Below are positions 10,501 through 18,599 of a stretch of DNA of 64,000 nucleotides, piece by piece. Below the pieces are notes generated by a model. The model was not told the origin of the DNA. It saw only the letters and a list, made by a program, of their open reading frames with translations, and made no database searches. The DNA is from Branchiostoma floridae (Eukaryota > Chordata > Leptocardii > Amphioxiformes > Branchiostomatidae), in assembly GCF_000003815.2 (NCBI RefSeq), contig NC_049988.1:15327016-15391015 (forward strand). The letters are read 5' to 3'. Positions within the stretch are counted from its first letter, which is position 1. Every line of letters starts with the position of its first letter. Made by a program: the position numbers and the translations under genes.

Positions 10501-10709
10501 CTGGCCCTAACTCTAACCTTGGCCATGACCCTGGCCCTAACCCTAGCCTTTGCCCGGACCCTTACCCTGAGCCTTGCCCTGGTCCTAATCCTAACCCTGG
10601 CTATAACCCTAACCATGACCTTAAACCTAACCCTAGCTATTGCCCTAGTCCAGTGGACCCTGGTCCTGCCGTTGACCGACCCTGGCCTTGGCGCTGGCGC
10701 TGGTCTTAA
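1201..10709 (+). CDS. Receptor-type tyrosine kinase with Ig, CARD and FN3 domains (16 exons, 5' end outside window)
   Basis: I joined these exons by GT-AG sites and matching phase: 1201-1521, 2098-2403, 3181-3471, 4490-4726, 4824-4939, 5456-5621, 6183-6322, 6747-6891, 7053-7172, 7358-7435, 7879-8054, 8612-8721, 8923-9013, 9416-9487, 9645-9781, 10196-10709. They keep one open frame of about 1005 residues to a TAA. Domain order, numbered from the first visible codon: Ig1 1-106, Ig2 107-208, Ig3 209-305, transmembrane helix about 323-347, CARD about 390-478, FN3 about 479-573, tyrosine kinase about 605-870, Pro-rich tail to 1005. The kinase has every catalytic motif ([23 protein letters not shown]), so it should be active. 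Its [10 protein letters not shown] hinge and KLPYKW segment resemble the MET/TAM class. The signal-peptide exon is not visible. The CARD and FN3 exons fit by phase, but whether one mRNA carries all 16 exons needs transcript data. Confidence 0.7.
2098..2403 (+). CDS. RTK exon: Ig2, I-set domain
   Basis: The acceptor TTTTTTTTGCAG precedes the exon and the donor is GTAAGT; both boundaries are phase 1. The encoded domain has the canonical I-set pattern: LKLTC, then FSWIK, then NDAGLYNC. Both disulfide cysteines and the core Trp are intact. The sequon NVT lies near its end. Confidence 0.85.
3181..3471 (+). CDS. RTK exon: Ig3, I-set domain
   Basis: The exon lies between a TGCATGCAG acceptor and a GTGGGA donor, phase 1 on both sides. 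It encodes VRIGC, FQWTR and LEDAGVYRC, a complete I-set Ig domain with both cysteines and the core Trp. The linker starts with PPT, the same way the Ig2 exon starts, which suggests the two exons arose by tandem duplication. Confidence 0.85.
4490..4726 (+). CDS. RTK exon: transmembrane segment and acidic juxtamembrane region
   Basis: The exon starts in phase 1 after CTTTTGCAG. After a short stalk with an NST sequon comes a hydrophobic run of about 24 residues (from WILPLAVSL to CIAVLVKL), then HVRAK and further basic residues, the usual stop-transfer arrangement with a cytosolic C-terminal side. An acidic stretch (DEEEPSEND) and the tyrosine motif PIMYLSPDP follow. The donor GTACGT gives a phase 1 exit. 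This is the only confident membrane helix of the joined model. Confidence 0.8.
4824..4939 (+). CDS. RTK exon: first part of the CARD
   Basis: The acceptor TTTTTTGGCAG and donor GTAAGG bracket 116 bases, entering in phase 1 and leaving in phase 0. It encodes [20 protein letters not shown] and then VYFQKDQ. That matches helix 1 and helix 2 of a caspase recruitment domain, where an amphipathic helix with a conserved LI pair is followed by a short helix rich in Leu. Together with the next exon it makes an 80-residue death-fold domain. Confidence 0.7.
5456..5621 (+). CDS. RTK exon: second part of the CARD
   Basis: It enters in phase 0 after GTCTAG and leaves in phase 1 at GTACGT. It encodes [28 protein letters not shown] and [18 protein letters not shown]. 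These fit CARD helices 3 to 6: the LS/T-x-x-D/E start of helix 3, the kLL.....G turn after helix 4, and the alternating Leu pattern of helices 5 and 6, as in the CARDs of RIPK2 and NOD1. CARDs assemble by homotypic contact in innate immune and cell-death signalling. This assignment is by eye; a death domain is the main alternative. Confidence 0.72.
5753..5776 (+). promoter_or_regulatory. Possible alternative stop and poly(A) signal after the CARD
   Basis: If the donor at 5622 is not used, the frame reads on for about 50 codons and stops at the TAA at 5774-5776. An AATAAA hexamer sits at 5753-5758. Intronic polyadenylation here would give a kinase-less Ig-TM-CARD receptor. AATAAA occurs often by chance in AT-rich introns, so this is only a possibility. 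Confidence 0.25.
6183..6322 (+). CDS. RTK exon: first half of a fibronectin III domain
   Basis: The exon enters in phase 1 after CCTCCCAG and leaves in phase 0 at GTAAAA. It encodes [20 protein letters not shown] and then [11 protein letters not shown], the A to C' strands of an FN3 domain. The read-through 5' of the exon from an ATG at 6140 spells [16 protein letters not shown], which looks like a signal peptide but is also what a polypyrimidine tract would encode. Confidence 0.7.
6747..6891 (+). CDS. RTK exon: second half of the fibronectin III domain
   Basis: It enters in phase 0 after TTTCAG. It encodes [19 protein letters not shown] and then GVTITVTT, the diagnostic FN3 E-F-G strands with the L..G..Y.V.V pattern. 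The 3' boundary is uncertain: the phase 1 donor at 6892 reads GTCATG, a poor match to consensus. Reading through gives [18 protein letters not shown], a hydrophobic run that could be a second membrane helix if another phase 1 donor (GTCTAC, also poor) near 6944 were used. Confidence 0.65.
7053..7172 (+). CDS. RTK exon: kinase juxtamembrane segment and start of the glycine loop
   Basis: The acceptor is TTTTTTAATAG and the donor GTAGGT; both sides are phase 1. It encodes a polar segment with GGYEEP, then [16 protein letters not shown], the first strand of the kinase N lobe and the start of the nucleotide-binding loop. The juxtamembrane tyrosine in GGYEEP is a possible phosphorylation site. Confidence 0.8.
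7358..7435 (+). CDS. RTK exon: glycine loop and catalytic lysine
   Basis: The exon enters in phase 1 after TTTCAG and leaves in phase 1 at GTACGT. It encodes [12 protein letters not shown], completing the GKGNFGEV loop, and PCAVKTLF, whose Lys is the ATP-contacting residue of strand 3 (the VAIK position). Confidence 0.85.
7879..8054 (+). CDS. RTK exon: helix C, N-lobe strands 4-5 and hinge
   Basis: It enters in phase 1 after GTCTGTAG and leaves in phase 0 at GTATCT. The Glu of SLLWEGLRM is the helix C residue that pairs with the catalytic lysine. [15 protein letters not shown] is the classic strand 4 region, and [16 protein letters not shown] is the hinge with a MET/TAM-like sequence. Confidence 0.87.
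8612..8721 (+). CDS. RTK exon: catalytic loop HRDLAARN
   Basis: It enters in phase 0 after TTTTTGTAG and leaves in phase 2 at GTAGGT. It encodes [20 protein letters not shown] and continues DLAARNC. The DLAARN form is that of receptor tyrosine kinases rather than Src-type DLRAAN kinases. Confidence 0.9.
8923..9013 (+). CDS. RTK exon: DFG motif and activation loop
   Basis: The acceptor CTTTTCCAG leads into [23 protein letters not shown] is intact, and the paired tyrosines in GYYR occupy the position of receptor kinase autophosphorylation sites. The exon leaves in phase 0 at GTACAT. Confidence 0.88.
9416..9487 (+). CDS. RTK exon: P+1 loop and APE motif
   Basis: Phase 0 on both sides, between CTACAG and GTAAGT. 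It encodes [18 protein letters not shown] and then [16 protein letters not shown] is the P+1 loop and APE motif of a tyrosine kinase. Confidence 0.88.
9645..9781 (+). CDS. RTK exon: kinase C lobe, helices F-G
   Basis: It enters in phase 0 after ATTCCAG and leaves in phase 2 at GTAAGT. It encodes [20 protein letters not shown] and [13 protein letters not shown], the strongly conserved helix F to helix H region. Confidence 0.88.
9964..10049. repeat. Short hairpin element in the last RTK intron
   Basis: The two ends are near-perfect inverted copies: CTCCGTAGTGATCACTGGC at the left and a matching GCCAGCGGTCACTGCGGAG at the right, with inner arms around AATACTTTCA and TGAAAGTATT. The 86 bp form a long stem, typical of a miniature inverted-repeat element. 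Confidence 0.6.
10196..10709 (+). CDS. RTK terminal exon: kinase C-terminal helix and Pro-rich tail
   Basis: It enters in phase 2 after CGTTTTAG. It encodes [15 protein letters not shown], the end of the kinase domain, then a polar segment, then about 100 residues of Pro-Asn, Pro-Gly and Pro-Cys units, and stops at TAA (10707-10709). The DNA is a degenerate array of CCCTAACCCTGG-like units. Confidence 0.85.
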
Positions 10710-10750
10710 CCATAAACCCTGGCCGCAGCGCAAGCCCTAGGCCTAACCCT
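10381..10750 (+). repeat. Degenerate telomere-like CCCTAA / CCCTGG minisatellite inside coding sequence
   Basis: The tail of the kinase is written by imperfect six-base units (CCCTAA, CCCTGG, CCAAAC, CCTTGC). Because the unit length is a multiple of three, the frame stays open; other forward and reverse frames across the array are also open. The array extends past the stop codon into the 3' UTR. Confidence 0.8.
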
Positions 10751-11043
10751 AACTCAGCCGATCCATCCTACTAGCGATCAAATGATGAGGTTTACAGTAC
10801 CATCAGCAATAGCCAAAAAGCTGATTTGTCGCCATTCCAATATCACATGTGTGATTGCGAAACATATAGGTTATTTCATACATGACTTATCTATGACAAG
10901 ATGGAAGGATGCCTACTACTATCTATGACATTTAGAGATCTTTCAATCTGACGAAACAATTGGCACCAGGGGAAGGGTACTGGTGTTTGAGATTTCAACA
11001 CTTGTAACAAATCAAGGAGAAAGCATATCCTTCCGTCACACCA

Positions 11044-11125
11044 AATAAAATGTGCAATACGGTGAAGGATAGAAAGGCACAATGAGTTACATGTGCTGTA
11101 TATCTTCGTAAGATATTAAAATAAA
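11044..11125 (+). other. Candidate poly(A) signals for the RTK gene
   Basis: Two AATAAA hexamers lie at 11044-11049 and 11120-11125, 335 to 411 bases after the stop. They are the first good candidates downstream of the terminal exon. Confidence 0.45.
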
Positions 11126-11514
11126 ATTGATCGCAGAAATGGTTGCTAGAATGTTTTACCGTGAATGGCAGCTTATTGATGTTAGAGAGAGTGTAGTTTC
11201 AGATGTAGAAGTACATGTACTTCCCTTAGAATGTAGCAGGTCAAAGAACAATTGTGTCAAAGAACAATTGTTTCACAGATAACCCAGACGACTTCACTAG
11301 AATGAGATGCATAGACGATTGGCCTATTCGTCCAATACTTCTGATGCATGCAAAGCTGTCACATTGTTTGTAGTTTGATTTTGCATATTGCAGTGAATTT
11401 GTGTTTCATAACGTTATCGGACCCAATGGCATAACACATCAGGTCTGTACTAAATAGTACTAGCTGCATATCCGGTCAGATTTGATTGATCCACCCACAC
11501 CAGGAAGGACCCCT

Positions 11515-11625
11515 ACTCCTTTCCATAAGTGCGGTGGGATCTTTAACGTGCTCGAGGTGTGGCTCTCCTCAAACAGGGGGCCTCGACTATTTAACGTCCT
11601 AACCGAGGGACGGACCTGACTTGAG
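11515..11625. repeat. Interspersed repeat fragment with TTTAACGT motifs
   Basis: The segment carries GTGGGATCTTTAACGTGC and, 60 bases on, TTTAACGTCC with CCGAGGGACGG. I recall very similar motif pairs as repeats in other invertebrate genomes, so this is probably a repeat-derived fragment. That is from memory and unchecked. Confidence 0.35.
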
Positions 11626-11861
11626 GCTCATGTTCACCTTCGTGCAGTGAAGAAAAGTACCTTTTCATCTTCATTTCTGAGTACAGAGTGCCGTAGGCCA
11701 AAATCATTATGTCAGTTATAAAGCTAGACTAAGTGTAACTGGCTAATAGTAAACGGATTTTGTTTATTTGGATATTGTATGATTGTATTTGTACATGTAT
11801 TATTGCCAAAATGAATTGTCCTTGACTTGTGTGATTTTATATTTTTACCAGAATGCATGTT

Positions 11862-12027
11862 ACAGTCGAATCGTTTGCGAACATGGTGCATTGANNNNNN
11901 NNNNNNNNNNNNNNNNNNNNNNNNNNNNNNNNNNNNNNNNNNNNNNNNNNNNNNNNNNNNNNNNNNNNNNNNNNNNNNNNNNNNNNNNNNNNNNACAGTC
12001 GAATCGTTTGCGAACATGTTGCATTGA
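11862..12027. repeat. Direct repeat bordering the assembly gap
   Basis: Both copies run from ACAGTCGAATCGTTTGCGAA to GCATTGA. The gap either hides a tandem array or is an artefact of two overlapping contig ends. Confidence 0.85.
11895..11994. other. Assembly gap of 100 N
   Basis: Exactly 100 unknown bases, the conventional placeholder for a gap of unknown size. The 33 bases before it (11862-11894) and after it (11995-12027) are the same sequence with one G/T difference. Confidence 0.98.
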
Positions 12028-12359
12028 TACTAGTACTTTGGCTCCTTCTATATCGTTGGATAGAGGGGATTTGCGTAAATAAACCGCTTGATTAAATTTT
12101 GTATGTGATACAACTTATTACAAAGACATTTGTGTAATTCTGGCACAATGTATTTCTGTTATAGGAAGTCGCTATATATGACGTAAGCAATGTAGGGTGG
12201 CCAGAACATCTGTGGGATTTTAGTAGCGCCTAACAAATTATGCAAATTGTATTTATTTCCATAATTCATAATTCCTCCCTATAGTACTTATGTGGCAAGT
12301 TTGCAACTGTATCGGTAATATTTAATATCAATTTGACAATCGAAAATTACGAATATATC

Positions 12360-14275
12360 GAGCCAATTTCAGCAAAAAAGTCCTTTGCTCTCAGAGCACT
12401 CGTATTCAAGTACTAGTATTTTGCCTCCATTCCAGGACAAGGTGGCCACTCGTGTACTAGAATGAAGCGAAATACAAGAATTATGACGGCTTATAGAGAA
12501 CAAAAGACTTTCACTGCTTATAATGTAAATGAATGGGCACACAACAAAAACCCATTTATTGAACAATCGTACACGCTATCAGAACAATAATACAACATCC
12601 TAGCCTGTTGTCCATCTGATCTACAACAAAGTTTACATTCAGTACCTGAATCCGGTACATAAACGTGAAAGACTATTCGGAACAATTTTACATCTGTCAT
12701 ACCTTTGTATCGAAAGCTGTGTAAAGCAATCTTCCTCGGTCAATTTCAGTTCGTCTTTTTGGCAAAGAAGGTAATGTTTCATGATTTAAATTATCAGGCT
12801 TAAGATACTAGTAGAAGCAAGACGCTTACAAAGAATGCTCTACAATCATATTAGCAAACGATTCAGTCACCAAAACAGCAAGACAAGACAAAAATGTAGT
12901 CGAATTTTCAAATGGACATCGACAAATTGTCAAATATTGTGGCTTGACTTAGATCTACAATTCAATACAATACAATTTCTAAGAAGTACCCTGGCACTAT
13001 TAGCTTACTTGATTACAACTACCTCGTTGATATTTAATGTCATCTCTCAAGATATTTAGACAATTTCAGCGGGAAAAGACCATGGCTCTCAAAGCACTTT
13101 CATTCAAGTGTTTTGCTGCAATTCTAGGACAATGTGGCCACTATTGTACAAGAATGAAGCGAAACACAAGAAATATAAAAGCAAAGTGAGAGCAAAAGGC
13201 TCTTTTATTCACTGCTTTCAGTGTAAATGAATGGACACACAACTAATATTCATTTATTTTCAGATACTGGACTGAAAATACGACAGAGGTAGTCGACAAC
13301 GAACAAGCGTAGATCCTATCAGAACAACAAAACAGTCGTCTATCTACACTGCGTTTACATACAGTATCTCATTCGGATACGTTTAGTTTGCTTCTTCCTT
13401 TTTGCCTGACAAATTCCACTAAGACAAAATTTAGGTACACGTAATCAAGGTCAATGCTTTATTTACAAGATTATGAAACAACAGTAAAGCGGTCTACAAA
13501 GGCCACGAACAAGAAACACAAGCAGACCAAGTCAAGCATAATAGCTAGCGATACGTGACACAACCTACAGCTGAATAATGAATTACATATCAGCTATGAA
13601 AACAATAGTCTCACATGCACTCATAACTGCATGGAAATGCAACACATCGCTAAAAGTACAGAACTGTCAATGACTTAAGCAAAGCTTACAACTATATATA
13701 AAGACCACATTTGAAAACAAAAGACCTTTACTCTCTAAGCTCGTGTGTTTTCACATATTTTGCCTCTATTCTAGGACAACAGTGGCGAACAGTTCAGAAT
13801 TAGCAAATGTTGATATCATCAGTGCATTGGTGGGGATAACCTGAAGCCTTCCGTACTTGTAGTCCCGTGGAAAGTTTTTTTTTGCTGCTTTTTTCTTTAA
13901 GGCCGAGACATTTGTTCCCAATGTTAGTGTATTAATATGTTATTGGCTTATTGTGCTGGGTGGTGGTCGTAGACGTTAAGGCGCCATTGTTAGATGTAGT
14001 GTTAGTGTGTGCGTGCATGTGCGTGTGTGCTTTAGCACGCGATGTTAAGTGTCCGAACGTCAGCCTAAGCCTTCAGCAGCCAACTTTCTACAGGGCTTCA
14101 AGTACAAAAGACCCCAACCTACCTCAACACCAATGACACCGGCAATACCAACATTTGCTAAATTCTAAACCGTTGACCACTGTTGTACAAGAACGGAAGC
14201 AAAATACGTGAATCAAAAACGGCTCAAATAGAGAGCAAACGTCTTAGTCAGTGCAAAGGCATAGAAACAAGAAAA
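12360..14275. repeat. Diverged three- to four-copy local duplication, about 700 bp apart
   Basis: The stretch 12362-12545 (CAATTTCAGC ... CACTGCTTATAATG ... GGGCACACAAC) recurs diverged at 13060-13245 (CAATTTCAGC ... CACTGCTTTCAGTG ... GGACACACAAC). Parts come back at about 13715-13790 and 14165-14250. There is no sustained coding potential. These look like old tandem duplications of a non-coding block. Confidence 0.6.
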
Positions 14276-14511
14276 TTTAGTGCTAGTCATCTCGAGTTCT
14301 GTACTGGAATAGCTTAATATATTTTGGGAAAATGACGTTGCTAACAAAAGGCTGCTAAAACGGTCTGCATGGGTTTGCTTGTTCCGATAACGCTTTACGC
14401 TAAGTTCACCAAATAACATCCTTCGTATTGCGCTAGAAAATTTGACATTTCCGCCTCACTACGAATCATGTGCCGACTGCCTTTTCTAAAAATAACATCA
14501 ACACAGCCTGC

Positions 14512-14729
14512 CTATGCTACATGGAAAATGGGCACGTAGCAAGATTTCCTTATGCGCTCTACCAGGTGACATCCACTGGTTCCTCTAGCAGGCCGCACAC
14601 ACGGACACCGACTGTTCTGGGCATGGACAATGCGTTCTTCCTGGTCCGGTCGCCATGAACAACAGTAAGATCCCGTGTCGCCAGTTGGTGTTAACGTAGG
14701 GCAGGTCCGCACGCACGCATCACATTCCG
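14512..14729 (-). CDS. Candidate cysteine-rich exon, unrecognised
   Basis: On the minus strand a good acceptor (CTTGTCTCTTACAG) precedes an open frame of about 71 codons ending in TAG. It starts ECDACVRTCP, continues TGSYCCSW and RCPCVRP, and ends CYVPIFHVA. Ten cysteines in about 70 residues suggest a small disulfide-rich secreted domain. The W..R..CxC spacing recalls the IL-17 fold only weakly. No signal-peptide exon was found. It may be part of an unannotated gene running left from the CCAAT array near 16 kb, or it may be chance. Confidence 0.25.
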
Positions 14730-15175
14730 CTGTAAGAGACAAGGGTTTCAAGTTAACGGTTGTTCAATGCCAAGTGGAAATTACAGTTGCAACCGGGCAT
14801 GTACAGTTTCGGTTAAGGACAAAGTCAAATCACAGGCTACAGGAACGAGGTAGTCAGGCTACTAAAGTAGTTTTGCTTTAAGCTTTGTTCTAATCATGTA
14901 GCAAAGTGTCAAAGAATTAGCGATAAGTAACTGCGTAGGATAATCGACTCACTGTGCGTGGTGATTCAAATCCAGTCATCAGTCGAGTCTTGACGGTACC
15001 TCAGGTACTGCGTATGTACGTGTAACACGGAGTCGGTTCGGGGACGCACGCGTCACATTCCTCACCCACCACTGCAAGAGACAAAGGCTTGTTAACGGTT
15101 GTTCAGTGATATGACTTATTACAGTTGTAACCGGGCGAGTACATTGTTCCGACTTCGCAGTACATGTACAGTGGC
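14702..15175. repeat. Two-copy duplication of an intron-exon junction (minus-strand sense)
   Basis: Copy one (14702-14815) and copy two (15037-15175) share, on the minus strand, GCCCGGTTGCAACTG-like sequence, TGAACAACCGTTAAC, a CTTGTCTCTTRCAG acceptor and the codons ECDACV. The offset is about 340 bases. In the second copy the frame stops soon after ECDACVPEPTP. Confidence 0.55.
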
Positions 15176-15413
15176 GATACGCGATATAAGCGAACATAAG
15201 CGGTCGTGAAGAAACGGAACAAAATAGAAAGCCCGACAAAAACGCTCGAAAAAAAAAACGTCAGAAAACAGCCGGAGCCGAACTTCTTTAGATAGAATAG
15301 GGAAATAGAGCATAGGATTGTGCATGTTCTCGACCTAGCCGTCTGTCTCACCTTACCTTGAAAAATACAGCCAATCTCCTCGAAGACGAGTCCGGAGGCT
15401 ACCTTTGCGGCCT

Positions 15414-15812
15414 CTTGGCGAGCCAGCCGGCTAGTTTGGCGGTGTCGTGGACGTTGTCGCGGACGGTACGGTAGCTCTTATCACCTGTCTTCCCCAGCCG
15501 CTTGTATTCTTTCCGGCGGCCCAAATTTCGTAGCCGAGCCCGGGGGAAGTTCCCTTGAAAGTTCCTTGGCGAGCCAGATGGCTAGTTTGGTGGTGCCGTG
15601 GGTGTTGTCGGACGGTACGGTAACTCTTCCCCGGCCTCTTAACTCAGTTCCTGCGGACCACGCATTTCGTAGACGAGCCCGGAGGTTCTCTTGAAAGTTC
15701 CTTGGCGCGCCAGCCGATTGGCGGTGACGTGCCTGTTGTCGTGGACGGTAAGGCGACTCTTAGCACTCTCCCCTGGCGCTTACCACCGTTCCCGCGGCCA
15801 CACATTTCGACT
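15414..15812. repeat. GC-rich tandem repeat, three units of 110-150 bp
   Basis: Units start at CTTGGCG at 15414, 15564 and 15701. Each carries GGACGGTA(C/A)GG, an ACTCTT-like element, a GCGGNCC-ATTTCGTAG block and, in the first two, TTGAAAGTTCCTTGG at the joint. The units are diverged by perhaps a quarter. Confidence 0.75.
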
Positions 15813-15949
15813 TACGGCGTGCTCTCCGTGAGAATAGACGGATACGATCTTCACTGGTTGCTGAATCGACCGTGAATTAAAAATCTGGGCTGGTGTCGGA
15901 CGAAGGTGTCCCCTCCACAGGTGCAAATATCACCCAGTCACCTGCTGGT

Positions 15950-16145
15950 CTGTGATTGGTCAATTGAAGGAATCCTGGTCTGTCATTGGTCTGTAAAATG
16001 CACCCGCAGAACCTTTCATGATTGGCTGTCTCTGATGATTATATCTAAGCACTAATAGTTTCGATTGGTCCATTGAAACTGAATTCTGGTGTGTCATTGG
16101 TCAGAAGGATTCGCTCCAGACACGTCCACGATTGGTCATCTATGC
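15950..16145 (-). promoter_or_regulatory. Six-box CCAAT array in a two-unit tandem duplication
   Basis: ATTGG (CCAAT on the minus strand) occurs at 15955, 15985, 16021, 16064, 16096 and 16131. The two triplets form two units of about 110 bp with matching order and internal spacing of 30-36 bp. CCAAT boxes about 32 bp apart are typical of NF-Y-driven promoters. Which transcript it would drive is unclear; a minus-strand transcript running through 15.8-14.5 kb is the best guess. Confidence 0.45.
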
Positions 16146-16282
16146 TGATGAGATCCGTAGCTGCCAGCACTATCGAACATGGCCCTCCTCGGCTTTACAC
16201 CACCCAAATTCCACGATCTGTCCTTGGTGCTGAACACATTTGCACAGAAGCAAACATACCTGTCCTTTTTGCGGAACACCAT

Positions 16283-16284
<2 letters not shown>

Positions 16285-16339
<55 letters not shown>
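16285..16339. repeat. (CA)n microsatellite
   Basis: About 55 bases of uninterrupted CA. Short CCTGTCCTTG-TNCTGAACACC-like segments recur on both sides (near 16218, 16260 and 16350) and again near 22140. Confidence 0.95.
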
Positions 16340-16340
<1 letters not shown>

Positions 16341-18599
16341 GCAAACCTACCTGTCCTTGTTACTGAACACCATCCACACACAGCTAAATACACGTGCTAT
16401 CATACAACCAGACCAACCCAACCTAGACACGTTACCTCGGTCTGTAAATAATAGAAGTAGCTATATCCTTACGGACAGACTGTTCGAATGATTACGTCAG
16501 TTCTATAAGTGCTAAATCTCAAGTTATCTTTTATATGTCTATTATGATATGGTAAATGATAAAATATTCATTCTACAGCTAGGTAGGTTGACTTGTGAAC
16601 TCTATGAAAAGACACACTGATATCTGACTGTACCTGCATTACTGTATACATGGAAATAATGCAGTTAATACAATGCAGATGCCACAAACAAAATTTTACA
16701 TGTACATACAAATTTTTGAAATCTTCTGGCTATCAAAGGTGTGATCCTGTGTCTGTGTATAAATTTCTTTTGTTTGCAAAAACAAAATGGGATGAAGCCT
16801 TTTAACACTTAATGCTGTCTGGCCAACAAGTAATATACTAGCTATAAGGTTCCATGCAAGACGGCATTAATAAATGCAGTGGTGTAGAGCATCACCATCC
16901 TTTATTACAACTGCTATCTCTCAGAAATATGCAAATAGTCCTTAAGTAGATAAAATACATATATAAATTGTTATTAATAACACTCTCTCTGAGAACAACC
17001 ATAACTTTGGTCCCATTCAAACAATGCAATTGCTTTTTGTACCTTGTATAAAAGTCCATTGAACATCATACCTTGCAATGGATAGTGACAGGTGGTATAA
17101 AAATTGATAAACCATTGGACTGATATGAAATTCATGTACAATCATGTAACATACACATGTTATACAATGAGTAGGGAGGAATTATAACATTAACACTCTA
17201 TTGAGACAAATTCATGTTGCATATATTGCTTTGGTAGTGTTGATAGCTGGACCCGAGTACCATTTCATGTACATTGTAAAATACATACTTTCATTTACTT
17301 TCATTAGGCCACATCAATTCAATTTCTTGGTTCACGGATTTTTCATAAAAAATATGGAGCAAAAGGGCGAAATAAAAATAAGAATTGTTAAATGGTTTGG
17401 GTAAAGGTAGGGGCTAATCAAAAACATAAAGAATAAAAAGTTTTCAGCTTGAAAAAAGTACAAAACCACTATTACTGTACAGTAACAGTTTTCGTTGAAA
17501 ATTACAAAAGTGTCAGTTTTTATGTTTGTCCCATTCTTCATGAATGAAAAATATAACTGCAATAATAATACCTACATTTTAAGGAGCTTATGATATAAAG
17601 GCCAATTTACTACACCAGAAAGTTGGTAAATGGTTTCATTGATGGTGAAAATTTGCTGAGTGGTAATTTTTATTTTTTTTCTCCAAAAAATAGGAGCGAG
17701 CGAATCCGTGAACCAAGAAATTAAATTGTTGTGGCCTAAAGCTATCCATATCTATCAAATGATAATACAAGTTTTTATGCCATTGACATCTAACATACAT
17801 ACAACATTTCATATAAATGATATAATCCATCTTTCATGTAAAAACACTGAAGAAAAAACTTGTCATTAGATATCGTCTTAAAACATATTTATATTTAAAA
17901 TCCTTCAGCTATCCAGACGAAACAACAATGCCACTGCAATCAAACCCCTTAGTAGTGACCAATGATGGACCTATTATACATGTAGGTATTATCTTATGGT
18001 TCTGTAGATAATTTTTTCAATTGACTCAATCTAGTCAATACTGTGACAATATTCTTAAAATTTCTTGAATGTGTGGTCACTATAGAAGGATTGACTGCAA
18101 GTAAAACTGACCGAGCTATGGATTACTCAGTCCTAGAATGATTGGTCCCACTGCCATATGCCTCATTTCTAACAATCACACAGTTATGAAACCATAGTCT
18201 AAAATGGCCACAATGTCAACATAAGTTCCAATTCTAAAACAGACATGAGCTACATTTTGTACCCAACCCCTCTCATTTGAGAAAAACAAATCATGCTTGA
18301 ACAAAATACAAAGTGGAGGTGCTTACTGACCTATGGTAGCTGCAAGTGCATAGCTATATTGTGCATAATAGTGCAAACAACATCATCAGCAACTTACACA
18401 GTAAACGTAATTTCATAAGACTAAATTCATAAAAGTAGCTGCTATGTACTTTGCTAAATTCAGCAGGTTGGCTCTGCTTCAGGCACTGATTGAATTTGGC
18501 CCGTTCAGCCACAACTTACAAGGAATAAAAATGTCTTATTCTACTCTGCAGCAAAAGGCATGCATTCCCCAAATACTTAGTTGACTTATCCAAGTCTCT
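16340..18599. other. Intergenic region without a visible gene
   Basis: Apart from the inverted-repeat element at 17305-17738, this AT-rich stretch shows only short open frames without domain signatures. It includes the 3' flank of the FAM111-like gene. The nearest minus-strand AATAAA I noticed is distant (TTTATT at 16911-16916), so the 3' end of that gene is not defined. Confidence 0.5.
17305..17738. mobile_element. MITE with 36 bp terminal inverted repeats
   Basis: The left end starts TAGGCCACATCAATTCAATT and continues to TTGGTTCACGGATT; the right end is its inverse, AATCCGTGAACCAAGAAATT to TGTGGCCTA. There is no coding capacity across the 434 bp, so it is a non-autonomous element. Confidence 0.8.

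Noticed and set aside
10318-10740. Ala-Leu-Thr-rich frame and reverse Arg-Val-rich frame over the kinase tail
   Set aside because: They are shadows of the six-base repeat; the kinase frame is fixed by the upstream domain and the splice phase.
11724-12082. Open frames reading through the N gap
   Set aside because: Unknown bases cannot support an open frame, and the flanks are a direct repeat without coding signs.
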